DNA of 11,791 bases from DALYLB01 sp046154695 (GTDB lineage Bacteria > Acidobacteriota > Blastocatellia > RBC074): assembly GCA_046154695.1 (NCBI GenBank), contig JBJXFI010000267.1, positions 1 to 11,791 on the forward strand, read 5' to 3'. Below the pieces are notes generated by a model. It was not told the origin of the DNA, made no database searches, and saw nothing but the letters and a program-made list of their open reading frames with translations. Position numbers and translations under genes: made by a program. This document shows, piece by piece, positions 1 through 6,963 of the stretch; position 1 is the stretch's first letter, and the number at the start of each line of letters is the position of its first letter.

Positions 1-2
1 TG

Positions 3-240
3 TTTTGAAATTCTTTTGCCTCAACCCGCGAAGCGGGTGGCAGCATATAGCCTGGGGTGAAGGCGAAGCCGGAACCCCAGGGTCGGTAAAAACGGTTTTC
101 AAGCCCGTGAAACGGGCGACAGCGGACGCTCTGCCGCCCGTTTCACGGGCTGGTGAGCGTTTTCGATGCGGTCCTGGGGCTTACGCCCCAGGCTATATGC
201 TGTCGCCTGCTTCGCAGGCTGTAAAGATCGAATTTCAAAA
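3..240. repeat. Large nested inverted-repeat (palindromic) element
   Basis: A 238-bp stretch is organised as concentric inverted repeats. The outer arms (3-13 and 230-240) are a perfect 11-bp pair. The next arms, 41-57 and 186-202, are a perfect 17-bp pair, and the central arms, 102-118 and 135-151, are another perfect 17-bp pair with a 16-nt loop. Small local hairpins lie symmetrically on each side: 24-29/33-38 with a GAA loop mirrors 205-210/214-219 with a TTC loop, and 51-58/74-81 mirrors 173-180/185-192. The local hairpins compete with the 41-57/186-202 pairing, so two folds are possible. No protein in any frame looks real here. It is probably an intergenic REP-like or small non-autonomous mobile element; the function is unknown. 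The base pairing is seen directly; the classification is inference. Confidence 0.85.
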
Positions 241-309
241 AAAACTCTAAACAAAACGCCATTGGCCTGAAGGCGGAACTCCAAACGTATCCCAAGGAGA
301 AACAAACTA

Positions 310-843
310 ATGAATGATCTGGATTGGAAGCAACCCGCGCTGATCGGCGGCCTGGCCGCCGGCCTCCTGTCGGCCATCCCCGGAATCAGCATCCTCAATG
401 CCTGCTGCTGCGGCTGGTCGATCGTCGGCGGGGTGATCGCCGCGAAGATGGTCATCGGGCGGAGCCCGCGGCCGGTCAAGAGCGGCGAGGGCGCCCAGAT
501 CGGTCTGATGACCGGCCTCGTATGCGCCGCCGCGTTCGTGCTCTTCAGCATTCCCATCGTGCTGAGCGGGCTGGCGGTCGATCTTTCGATGAACATGCTC
601 GATATGGCGGCCAGCCGGACGGGGGACCCCCGCCTGCTCGAGATCATTCAAACGGCCCGCGAACAGGCCGCCAGCCAGACCGCCGCCCAGCGGCTCGTCA
701 CTTCGCTGCCCATTCTGCTCATTCAGGCGGTGATTTCCGGCGGCGTCTGCGTCCTTGGCGGCCTGCTCGGCGTCGCCCTCTTCGAAAAACGAAAGGATGC
801 TCCGCCCCCGCCTTATCCCCCCGCTTCCGGGCAATGGAGCTGA
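310..843 (+). CDS. Small polytopic membrane protein, function unknown
   Basis: A 177-residue protein with about four hydrophobic segments: near residues 10-26, 33-49, 64-90 (long, with a single Pro at 82) and 130-157. A soluble loop of about 40 residues (91-129), rich in Ala, Gln and acidic residues, lies between the last two. A short Cys-rich patch, N-A-C-C-C-G-W (30-36), sits just before the second helix. The tail is basic, then Pro-rich (PPPPYPP near 165-171). The start is well set by an AAGGAGA ribosome site at 294-300, nine bases before the ATG. It appears to be a single-gene unit between the big palindrome and a terminator. I do not recognise a named family. Small Gly-rich membrane proteins with a Cys-Cys patch of this kind occur as uncharacterised proteins in several phyla (memory). 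Location in the inner membrane is likely. Confidence 0.8.
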   Translation: MNDLDWKQPALIGGLAAGLLSAIPGISILNACCCGWSIVGGVIAAKMVIGRSPRPVKSGEGAQIGLMTGLVCAAAFVLFSIPIVLSGLAVDLSMNMLDMAASRTGDPRLLEIIQTAREQAASQTAAQRLVTSLPILLIQAVISGGVCVLGGLLGVALFEKRKDAPPPPYPPASGQWS

Positions 844-858
844 GGCAGGCGCCCGCGA

Positions 859-914
859 TGACGGAACAGGCGAACGGGCGGGGCCCGTCCCGCGCTTTTT
901 CGTTTGTTCCGTCA
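859..914 (+). terminator. Rho-independent-type hairpin terminator
   Basis: Sixteen bases after the stop of the membrane-protein gene, a perfect 10-bp outer stem (859-868 with 905-914) encloses a GC-rich inner stem (874-879 with 883-888, three-base loop). An alternative inner pairing is 878-882 with 889-893. A run of five T follows at 896-900, and another TTTT lies just after the outer stem. It would end the 310-843 transcript. The outer stem could also act on transcripts from the other strand, although no gene is seen converging here. Confidence 0.65.
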
Positions 915-1021
915 CATTTTGATCCATCCCCGGCTCTCACCCGTTGTCGGTCCCGGGCTGTCGGTGGAAAAATTTCCCCGCCTTTCCGCAAAAAGCACTA
1001 GCCAGCCTCCGGGGGAGTGAC

Positions 1022-1027
1022 TATAAT
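1022..1027 (+). promoter_or_regulatory. Possible -10 box (TATAAT)
   Basis: A perfect TATAAT lies in an AT-rich part of the gap. No matching -35 is seen 16-18 bases upstream, and the TG at 1018-1019 is one base off the extended -10 position. A separate TTGACA occurs downstream at 1040-1045 with only poor -10 candidates after it. It is noted because such hexamers are uncommon by chance in GC-rich DNA, but the support is weak. Confidence 0.2.
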
Positions 1028-1065
1028 GCGGGCTACGATTTGACATGAGATGGCAGGCATTATCC

Positions 1066-1088
1066 GCCATTGAAATGGCCATTGAAAT
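1066..1088. repeat. Tandem duplication of a 12-mer
   Basis: The unit gccattgaaatg (1066-1077) is repeated immediately as gccattgaaat (1078-1088), followed by T instead of G. It looks like a slippage duplication in non-coding DNA. Confidence 0.7.
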
Positions 1089-1362
1089 TTCGGTTATGAC
1101 ATGCGTCCTCACACAACGTTTTGTCAGGCAGTCTGCCGAAAGCATTCCGAACCAGCGAATTCAGAATCCTCCTAATTGTAATGATCAGGATTTGAATTGT
1201 CGGAATCAGTGTTTGCCCAGTGTGCGCCGCGCATTGGGACGTGATCGTTTTTTGACTCGAAAGAAACGCTGACCAGATAGAGCACAAGCGGGAGAAAGGT
1301 CTCTTGGAGAGGGCTTCGCGCATCCGCTGATTGCCGTGCGATGGACTACCTGGATGGGTTCC

Positions 1363-1438
1363 GATGAGACAGGATGGAGATGAGACAGCAGTTGGATAGG
1401 GATAGGGATAGGTAGAGAACGACGACTCAGACGACTCA
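1363..1438. repeat. Cluster of short direct and tandem repeats
   Basis: Three micro-repeats lie within 76 bases. gatgagacag occurs at 1363-1372 and 1379-1388. ggatag occurs three times in tandem at 1394-1411. gacgactca occurs twice in tandem at 1421-1438. The composition is strongly purine-rich on the plus strand. No coding frame explains it; this looks like slippage-prone spacer DNA. Confidence 0.7.
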
Positions 1439-1452
1439 ATGGATACGTGACA

Positions 1453-1476
1453 GGCAATCCCGGGACGCGGATTGCC
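1453..1476. repeat. Small hairpin, 8-bp perfect stem
   Basis: ggcaatcc (1453-1460) pairs with ggattgcc (1469-1476) across an 8-base loop. The gattgccgtg part of the right side (1470-1479) also appears as a direct copy at 1329-1338. No T-run follows, so it is not a typical terminator. Function unknown. Confidence 0.5.
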
Positions 1477-1503
1477 GTGGCTTTCAGAAAGAATCGTTGC
1501 CCA

Positions 1504-1517
1504 GAGATTTGAATCCA
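1504..1517 (-). repeat. 14-bp repeat, copy A (inverted relative to copy B)
   Basis: Read on the minus strand this is tggattcaaatctc, identical to 3394-3407 on the plus strand. Beyond the core the two sites share looser similarity: both continue with a short GGC-containing stretch and then CCACGGCA. Both copies lie in non-coding gaps flanking the sigma-like gene. They may be remnants of one dispersed repeat. Confidence 0.45.
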
Positions 1518-1757
1518 ACGCGACGACCCGGCGTGGTTCAAAGACACGATTTTTCCCTGGAGAGAGACGAGAGAAATTTCAGCCCCGTTTAGTCTCCTGT
1601 ATCAGCGAGATGCCGGCACCGGCATTCGCGCAAATCCGATCCCGCGGCGGATCTCGAAAGAGAATCAAGACCAAGGGACATCCCCGCGTGAAAAGTTACC
1701 CCCATTGATTGCCCCGCAGAAGCGCGAGTTTCCAGGATTTGCTAACTACGCACATTA

Positions 1758-1774
1758 GATGTCGCCAGGACATC
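1758..1774 (+). promoter_or_regulatory. Small hairpin upstream of the sigma-like gene
   Basis: gatgtc (1758-1763) pairs with gacatc (1769-1774) over a five-base spacer. A partly overlapping ggacat/atgtcc pair joins 1768-1773 with 1788-1793. Both end before the ribosome site at 1806-1809. It could be an operator or leader hairpin for the downstream regulator, but arms this short also arise by chance. Confidence 0.2.
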
Positions 1775-1815
1775 CGGACACCTCACATGTCCGAAAAGAA
1801 AGACCAAGGTTGAAA

Positions 1816-3171
1816 ATGAACGCTCCAGCAATGAAGACGCCGGGATCTCCGGCGAACACCTCTCCGTGTATTCAATCGCGGACATCGGTCTCCCGGCCCG
1901 CTGCGGCCGCGGCGGGAACCGCCGCCGGAAAGCCCGCCAAAATCGAGGCCGAAGGCCCGCGGGGAAGCAATCAGGGAACGTGGAAGGCGAAGATCGAGAA
2001 CGCGGATTCGCAGGCGCTTTGGCGTTCGCTGAACCGGTTGGTGGCGGTCCATCCGCTGGTGCGATCGGCGTTGGGGATTCAGCAGAACGCGCCGAACGGA
2101 ATGCCTTCCTCCTCGATCAACGATCTGACACAGGATCTCTATGTGCTGCTCCTGCAGAAGCGGCGGTTCGATCATTATGTGGTTTCCCAGATGTCGGATT
2201 CGGAGATCGAGCGGGAGATTTTTCAGATCGAGCTGACCAATTTGTTGATTGGAAGCCTGCGTCGGCGGCGGCCGGAGAATTACCGGATCGTTCGGCGTGT
2301 GAGCGGCGTGCTGGAGAGTGAGAGCATGTTCCGTCAGTTTCAGCCGGGCGGAGGCAGGCGGGGCAAGCCTCCCGCGCGGTACCGGCAGGCGGCGGAGGCG
2401 GTGTATGGATTGAGCGAGTGGCCGGAGGACAAGCGGATCAAGGACAGCGGGACGTTTGCGGACCTGATCGTTGCGGTGCCGATGCGCCGCCGCAATCGCC
2501 GGCGGGCGGGGTGCACGGGAGATACGCAGGTGATCGTCAGCAATCAGGAGCTTGTCGAGTTGATGCTCGAGATTCTGACGGCGATCGATTCGCCGGCGCC
2601 GTTGCGTGTGCTGCGGCAGCTCGCGTTGACGAAGCTGCCGGTGTGCGATCCGGAGATGACGGCGATCGATGACGATGCCGACGAGGATCGTTCGGGGCGC
2701 AGTTACGAATGGGCGGCTTCGGGCGATGACAGCCCGGAGCAGGCCGCCATGCGGGGGGAGCAGGAGCGGGAAGCCCGCCGCGCCGCCTCGGCCTTTCTCG
2801 ATCATCTGGGCCTGCTCAACCGGTCCAACACGCTGCGAACCGAGCGATTCTGGCGGGTGCTCTGGCATTGTTACTTCGATCCGGAAGAGCCCTCCCAACT
2901 GGAGATCGCCGACCTGGTGGGAATCTCCGACTCATCCGTGAGCGACTATCGACGGAAGATCGAGGTCGAGATGCGGAAACTCCGTTTCGCGCAGGAGGAT
3001 CTGCGCTGCTTCGCCGATGAGCTCGATGAGCAGCTGCGGTGGCGTCTCTCCCTGCCGGAGAAGGCTCCTGATCGCCGCGAATTCGAAGCCGGCGCCGCCT
3101 ATGACGAATGCGGCTTTGCCCGATATGAGGCCGAAACGAATCAAAAATCGCGGACGACGCTGGCCATGTGA
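1816..3171 (+). CDS. Divergent sigma-70-family RNA polymerase sigma-like factor
   Basis: A 451-residue protein read here as a sigma-like transcription regulator. Residues 1-60 are an Ala/Pro/Gly-rich, probably disordered tail. Residues 62-165 resemble sigma region 2: D-L-T-Q-D-L-Y at 103-109 matches the helix usually written DLvQevF, followed by a helical segment ending L-I-G-S-L-R-R-R-R-P-E-N at 144-155. A variable middle (170-335) includes an acidic stretch, D-D-D-A-D-E-D (285-291). Residues 343-392 resemble region 4: an aromatic RFWRVLWHCYF, then the helix-turn-helix E-I-A-D-L-V-G-I-S-D-S-S-V-S-D-Y-R (363-379) and R-K-I-E-V-E-M-R-K-L. ECF factors are usually near 200 residues, so this is more than twice that size with a long insert. 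An in-frame ATG at 1759 lacks a ribosome site; the ATG at 1816 has AAGG six bases upstream and is preferred. It stands alone, before the polysaccharide genes. Target promoters are unknown. Confidence 0.65.
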   Translation: MNAPAMKTPGSPANTSPCIQSRTSVSRPAAAAAGTAAGKPAKIEAEGPRGSNQGTWKAKIENADSQALWRSLNRLVAVHPLVRSALGIQQNAPNGMPSSSINDLTQDLYVLLLQKRRFDHYVVSQMSDSEIEREIFQIELTNLLIGSLRRRRPENYRIVRRVSGVLESESMFRQFQPGGGRRGKPPARYRQAAEAVYGLSEWPEDKRIKDSGTFADLIVAVPMRRRNRRRAGCTGDTQVIVSNQELVELMLEILTAIDSPAPLRVLRQLALTKLPVCDPEMTAIDDDADEDRSGRSYEWAASGDDSPEQAAMRGEQEREARRAASAFLDHLGLLNRSNTLRTERFWRVLWHCYFDPEEPSQLEIADLVGISDSSVSDYRRKIEVEMRKLRFAQEDLRCFADELDEQLRWRLSLPEKAPDRREFEAGAAYDECGFARYEAETNQKSRTTLAM

Positions 3172-3238
3172 ACGCGGCCGTCCGGAATCTCTCAGAAAAG
3201 AAATGGACGATCGGGAAGCCCCGGACCCTGATTTCCGC

Positions 3239-3268
3239 TTGAATCCCGCACGCCACTGAGGCTAATAT
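3239..3268 (+). promoter_or_regulatory. Weak sigma-70-like promoter candidate for the polysaccharide operon
   Basis: TTGAAT (3239-3244) and TAATAT (3263-3268) are separated by 18 bases. Each matches four of six consensus positions. If used, the transcript would begin near 3275 and carry a leader of about 400 bases containing the palindrome at 3323-3340. It is the best pair I see in the gap, but it may be chance. Confidence 0.2.
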
Positions 3269-3310
3269 CCAGCTTCCTATGACAATTGGTGTTCCAAGGA
3301 GTTGCACCTG

Positions 3311-3382
3311 ATTACTCCCCCGCCTGAACAATTGCTCAGGAAAGGGATTGCCGACCCCACACACTCGACTTGAGGGAGTAAT
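3311..3382. repeat. Inverted repeat enclosing an 18-bp near-palindrome
   Basis: attactccc (3311-3319) pairs with gggagtaat (3374-3382). Between them, 3323-3340 reads cctgaacaattgctcagg, a palindrome except for one mismatched pair (3328 with 3335) and centred on CAATTG. The short centre and twofold symmetry fit a dimeric-regulator operator at least as well as an RNA hairpin. No T-run follows either structure. Confidence 0.5.
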
Positions 3383-3393
3383 TCGTGAGTCGA

Positions 3394-3407
3394 TGGATTC
3401 AAATCTC
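3394..3407 (+). repeat. 14-bp repeat, copy B
   Basis: tggattcaaatctc here is the reverse complement of 1504-1517. It is followed within 40 bases by CCACGGCA, also found near copy A. Its meaning is unknown. The two gaps flanking the sigma-like gene share it in opposite orientation. Confidence 0.45.
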
Positions 3408-3678
3408 CTTGGCTGCGTTTCCCCACGGCAGCGGCGGGCAATCTTTCCCAACGGTAAATCCAGCGTTGAAAATCGGCATTGAAGTCGGTCGGGGCAGAGA
3501 ACTGCCTGCCGGAAACGGGGATTCGACGCGGTGCGTGGGTCCAGGCGGGCAGTGTATGCGTGATTCGTCAGGGGGGATGCGATGTTTTCCTCAAACAGCC
3601 AGGGAGGGAATCGTTCGGGAGCAGGGCGAACGACAACGGGCAGGGCGGGGGTCATAGGGCCATGTTGATCGAAGAATA

Positions 3679-4593
3679 ATGAAAAACGAACAGGATCCGG
3701 TCAATGCGCTGACAGTGGATGTGGAAGATTACTTCCAGGTCGAGGCCTTTGCCGACAGAATTCCGCGGGAGCGTTGGGCCGATTGGGACTCGAGGATTGA
3801 GCGAAACACGCATCGATTGCTCGATCTCTTTGCCAGATTCGGGGTGAAAGGGACCTTCTTCATCCTCGGCTGGGTGGCGGAGCGTCATCCGGGATTGATT
3901 CGGGAGATCTCGGAGGACGGGCATGAGATCGCCTGCCACGGATACTTTCACCGGCTCATTCGCAGTCAGCGGCGGGAGGAGTTTCGGGAGGACATCCGCG
4001 TTGCGAAGATGCTGCTCGAAGCGATCACGGGGAGGCCGGTGGAGGGATACCGCGCGCCGACCTATTCCATCTCGACCCAGACGCTGTGGGCGCTGAACAT
4101 TCTGATGGAGGAGGGATTTCGGTACGACTCCTCGATCTTTCCGGTGCATCATGACCGGTATGGGATTCCAGGGGCGAAGCGGTTTCCGTATGTGATTCGC
4201 AGCGCGTCGGGAGAGATTCTCGAATTTCCGCCCTCGACGGTGCGGCTGGGCGGGCAGAATATCCCGTTGGCGGGGGGAGGATATTTTCGGTTGCTGCCCT
4301 ATGAACTGTTTCGATGGGGGCTTCGGCGGATCAACCGGCGCGAGGGGCAATCTTCGATCTTTATGATTCACGCGTGGGAGGTCGATCCGGGGCAGCCGAT
4401 CCTGCCGGGAAGCCGGTTGAACATCCTGCGGCATCGGGCGAACCTGCATCGGACGGAGTCGCGGCTGGAGAGATTGCTCGGAGACTTCCGATTCGCCCCG
4501 GCGCGGGAAGTGCTGCGGCTCAAGGAAGGGAGCCGCCCATGCAGCGAGCCGCTTCTGGTCGCCTCCGAGGCGCTCTATATGCGGGCGGACTGA
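3679..4593 (+). CDS. XrtA/PEP-CTERM-type polysaccharide deacetylase (NodB fold, DUF3473)
   Basis: A 304-residue enzyme expected to remove N-acetyl groups from a surface or extracellular polysaccharide. Motif 1 is T-V-D-V-E-D-Y-F (12-19), with D14 the likely catalytic base. TFFILGW (59-65) is the core strand. H-G-Y-F-H (87-91) is the metal-binding H-x3-H. Y-R-A-P-T-Y-S (124-130) is motif 3. The signature D-S-S-I-F-P-V-H-H-D-R-Y-G-I-P (150-164), E-F-P-P-S-T-V (182-188), A-G-G-G-Y-F-R-L-L-P (198-207) and H-A-W-E-V-D-P-G-Q-P (231-240) are typical of the exosortase-A-associated group (TIGR03006) rather than general chitin deacetylases. No signal peptide is seen, as is usual in this group. A stop codon sits directly before the ATG, so no longer start is possible; the ribosome site is weak (GAAG at 3670-3673). 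It is the first gene of the operon, one base before the FemAB-like gene. After about residue 280 the tail diverges from what I expect. Confidence 0.9.
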   Translation: MKNEQDPVNALTVDVEDYFQVEAFADRIPRERWADWDSRIERNTHRLLDLFARFGVKGTFFILGWVAERHPGLIREISEDGHEIACHGYFHRLIRSQRREEFREDIRVAKMLLEAITGRPVEGYRAPTYSISTQTLWALNILMEEGFRYDSSIFPVHHDRYGIPGAKRFPYVIRSASGEILEFPPSTVRLGGQNIPLAGGGYFRLLPYELFRWGLRRINRREGQSSIFMIHAWEVDPGQPILPGSRLNILRHRANLHRTESRLERLLGDFRFAPAREVLRLKEGSRPCSEPLLVASEALYMRAD

Positions 4594-4594
4594 G

Positions 4595-5644
4595 ATGCGT
4601 ATACAGCGGTATTCGCCGGCCGATGCCGGACGTTGGGACGAATTCGTCGCGCGCGAGCCGGAGGGGACCTTCTGCCATCTCAGCGGCTGGATGTCGGTCG
4701 TCGAGCGTGTCTGGGGGCACTTGCCGGAAAGTCTGCTGGCGTTGGAGGGGGGCGAGGTCGTCGGCGTGCTGCCGTTGTTCGAGGTGCGGAGCCGGTGGTT
4801 TACGCGATGGTTCGCGAGGATGCTGGTCTCGACGCCGAACGCGGTCTATGGCGGCGTGGTGGCGCGGAATGCGGAGGCGCGCGAGGGGCTGCTCGAGGCC
4901 GCAGCCGCGCGCGCGCGCGGCCTCGGAGTCGATTTTCTGGAATTGCGCGAGATCGACAGCCCCGGCGGGCAGTCCCCGGCGTTTCTTCGCGAGGATCTGT
5001 ATGTCAGCTTCGATCGCCCGATCCCGAACGATGCACAGGCCCTGATGAAGAGCCTGCCGCGGGATGTCCGGCGGATGATTCGGCAGGGCGAGAAACATGA
5101 GCTGACGGCCGTGTTCGGACGCGAAGAGCTGCTCGATGATTTTTATTCCGTTTACGCGGCGAGTGTGCGCAATCTCGGCACGCCGGTCTTTCCGAAACGA
5201 CTGTTTGCCGAGTTTCTGCGCCAGTTTCCGGGGGCGAGCGATCTTCTCGTCGTCCGGCAGCGCGGCCGCGCGGCGGGCGCGGTGCTGAGCTTCTATTTTC
5301 GCGACACGGTGATGCCCTATTATGGAGGCGCGCACGCGGACTTTCATCGCGCCGGCGTCAACAATTTCATGTATTGGGCGCTGATGAACCGTGGGCTCGA
5401 GCGCGGATACAGCCGCTTCGATTTCGGGCGAAGCAAGCGGGGGACCGGCGCGTATGAGTTCAAACGCGGCTGGGGGATGCGCGAACGCCCGCTGGAATAC
5501 AAATATTTTCTGGTTCGCTCCCGGCAGGCGCCGAATCTCAATCCTCTCAATCCGAAATACCGCCTGCTGGTGGAGACGTGGAAGAGACTGCCCCTCTCAC
5601 TCACGAAGTTGATCGGTCCACGGATCGTCAGGAATTTTCCATGA
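4595..5644 (+). CDS. FemAB-family XrtA/PEP-CTERM system-associated protein
   Basis: A 349-residue protein of the FemAB/GNAT-fold group found with exosortase A loci (TIGR03019). FemA, FemB and FemX add amino acids from aminoacyl-tRNA to peptidoglycan precursors; the substrate of the XrtA-linked branch is not known, and modification of the polysaccharide or a lipid-linked precursor is an inference. The N-terminal half (1-140) carries the first GNAT-like fold, with FCHLSGWMSVVERVWGH near 26-42. The second half has L-P-R-D-V-R-R-M-I-R-Q-G-E-K (154-167), G-T-P-V-F-P-K-R-L-F (195-204) and the family C-terminal block P-Y-Y-G-G-A (241-246), N-N-F-M-Y-W-A-L (256-263), F-D-F-G-R-S-K-R-G-T-G-A-Y-E-F-K (275-290). 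It starts one base after the deacetylase stop with no clear ribosome site, so translational coupling is likely. Confidence 0.88.
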   Translation: MRIQRYSPADAGRWDEFVAREPEGTFCHLSGWMSVVERVWGHLPESLLALEGGEVVGVLPLFEVRSRWFTRWFARMLVSTPNAVYGGVVARNAEAREGLLEAAAARARGLGVDFLELREIDSPGGQSPAFLREDLYVSFDRPIPNDAQALMKSLPRDVRRMIRQGEKHELTAVFGREELLDDFYSVYAASVRNLGTPVFPKRLFAEFLRQFPGASDLLVVRQRGRAAGAVLSFYFRDTVMPYYGGAHADFHRAGVNNFMYWALMNRGLERGYSRFDFGRSKRGTGAYEFKRGWGMRERPLEYKYFLVRSRQAPNLNPLNPKYRLLVETWKRLPLSLTKLIGPRIVRNFP

Positions 5645-5654
5645 CGAAGGAGCA

Positions 5655-5676
5655 GGGCAGGCTCTCTTGCCTGCCC
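5655..5676 (+). repeat. Intercistronic hairpin between the FemAB-like and GT4 genes
   Basis: gggcaggc (5655-5662) pairs perfectly with gcctgccc (5669-5676) over a six-base loop. It lies in the 46-base gap. A strong ribosome-type AAGGAG at 5647-5652 lies just upstream, 38 bases from the ATG at 5691; with the hairpin folded, the effective distance falls to about 16 bases. No T-run follows, so it is not a typical terminator. It may stabilise the mRNA or tune translation of the next gene, or be a dispersed palindrome. Confidence 0.6.
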
Positions 5677-5690
5677 TCGCGGGTGAAAAG

Positions 5691-6947
<1,257 letters not shown>

Positions 6948-6963
6948 GCCGCGGCCCGGATTT

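Larger units (their letters stand above)
844..1815. other. Long gap with no convincing gene
   Basis: Nearly 1 kb lies between the membrane protein and the sigma-like gene. Open frames occur on both strands (for example 1045-1272 plus, 1060-1518 and 1206-1547 minus). Their products have no recognisable motif, low-complexity composition and no good ribosome site, so none is called. Base composition from about 1020 to 1260 is clearly more AT-rich than the flanking genes. The stretch contains a terminator (859-914), a TATAAT hexamer (1022-1027), a TTGACA hexamer (1040-1045), a duplicated 12-mer (1066-1088), clustered short repeats (1363-1438) and a small hairpin (1453-1476). It could be a decayed gene, an unrecognised non-coding RNA or plain regulatory spacer. 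Confidence 0.6.
3172..3678. other. Gap upstream of the polysaccharide genes
   Basis: About 0.5 kb without a convincing gene. Short frames such as 3385-3657 (GTG start) have no recognisable product and no good ribosome site. The gap carries a weak promoter-like pair (3239-3268), an 18-bp near-palindrome inside a wider inverted repeat (3311-3382) and copy B of a 14-bp repeat. It most likely holds the promoter and a long leader for the operon starting at 3679. Confidence 0.55.

Noticed and set aside
3..240. CRISPR array
   Set aside because: The repeats are inverted and nested, not direct repeats with unique spacers of even length.
5..250. Plus-strand frame of 81 codons through the large palindrome
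   Set aside because: It simply translates the inverted repeat; similar products annotated elsewhere are likely spurious.
1504..1517. Possible tRNA T-arm, because of the ttcaaat string
   Set aside because: The flanking bases do not pair as a T-stem, and no acceptor stem, anticodon arm or CCA end can be assembled around either copy.
1060..1547. Two overlapping minus-strand frames in the gap
   Set aside because: Low-complexity Ser/Pro/Arg-rich products, no ribosome site and no known motif; the frames run across tandem micro-repeats.
1783..2898. 371-codon minus-strand frame opposite the sigma-like gene
   Set aside because: The product is Arg/His/Leu-rich without domain features, while the plus-strand frame carries recognisable region 2 and region 4 motifs.
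3151..3184. Terminator at the end of the sigma-like gene
   Set aside because: cggacg/cgtccg can pair around the stop codon, but the loop is long and no T-run follows.
3385..3657. GTG-initiated 90-codon frame upstream of the deacetylase
   Set aside because: No recognisable motif, no ribosome site, and it begins inside the 14-bp repeat region. Kept as non-coding, though a small gene cannot be fully excluded.
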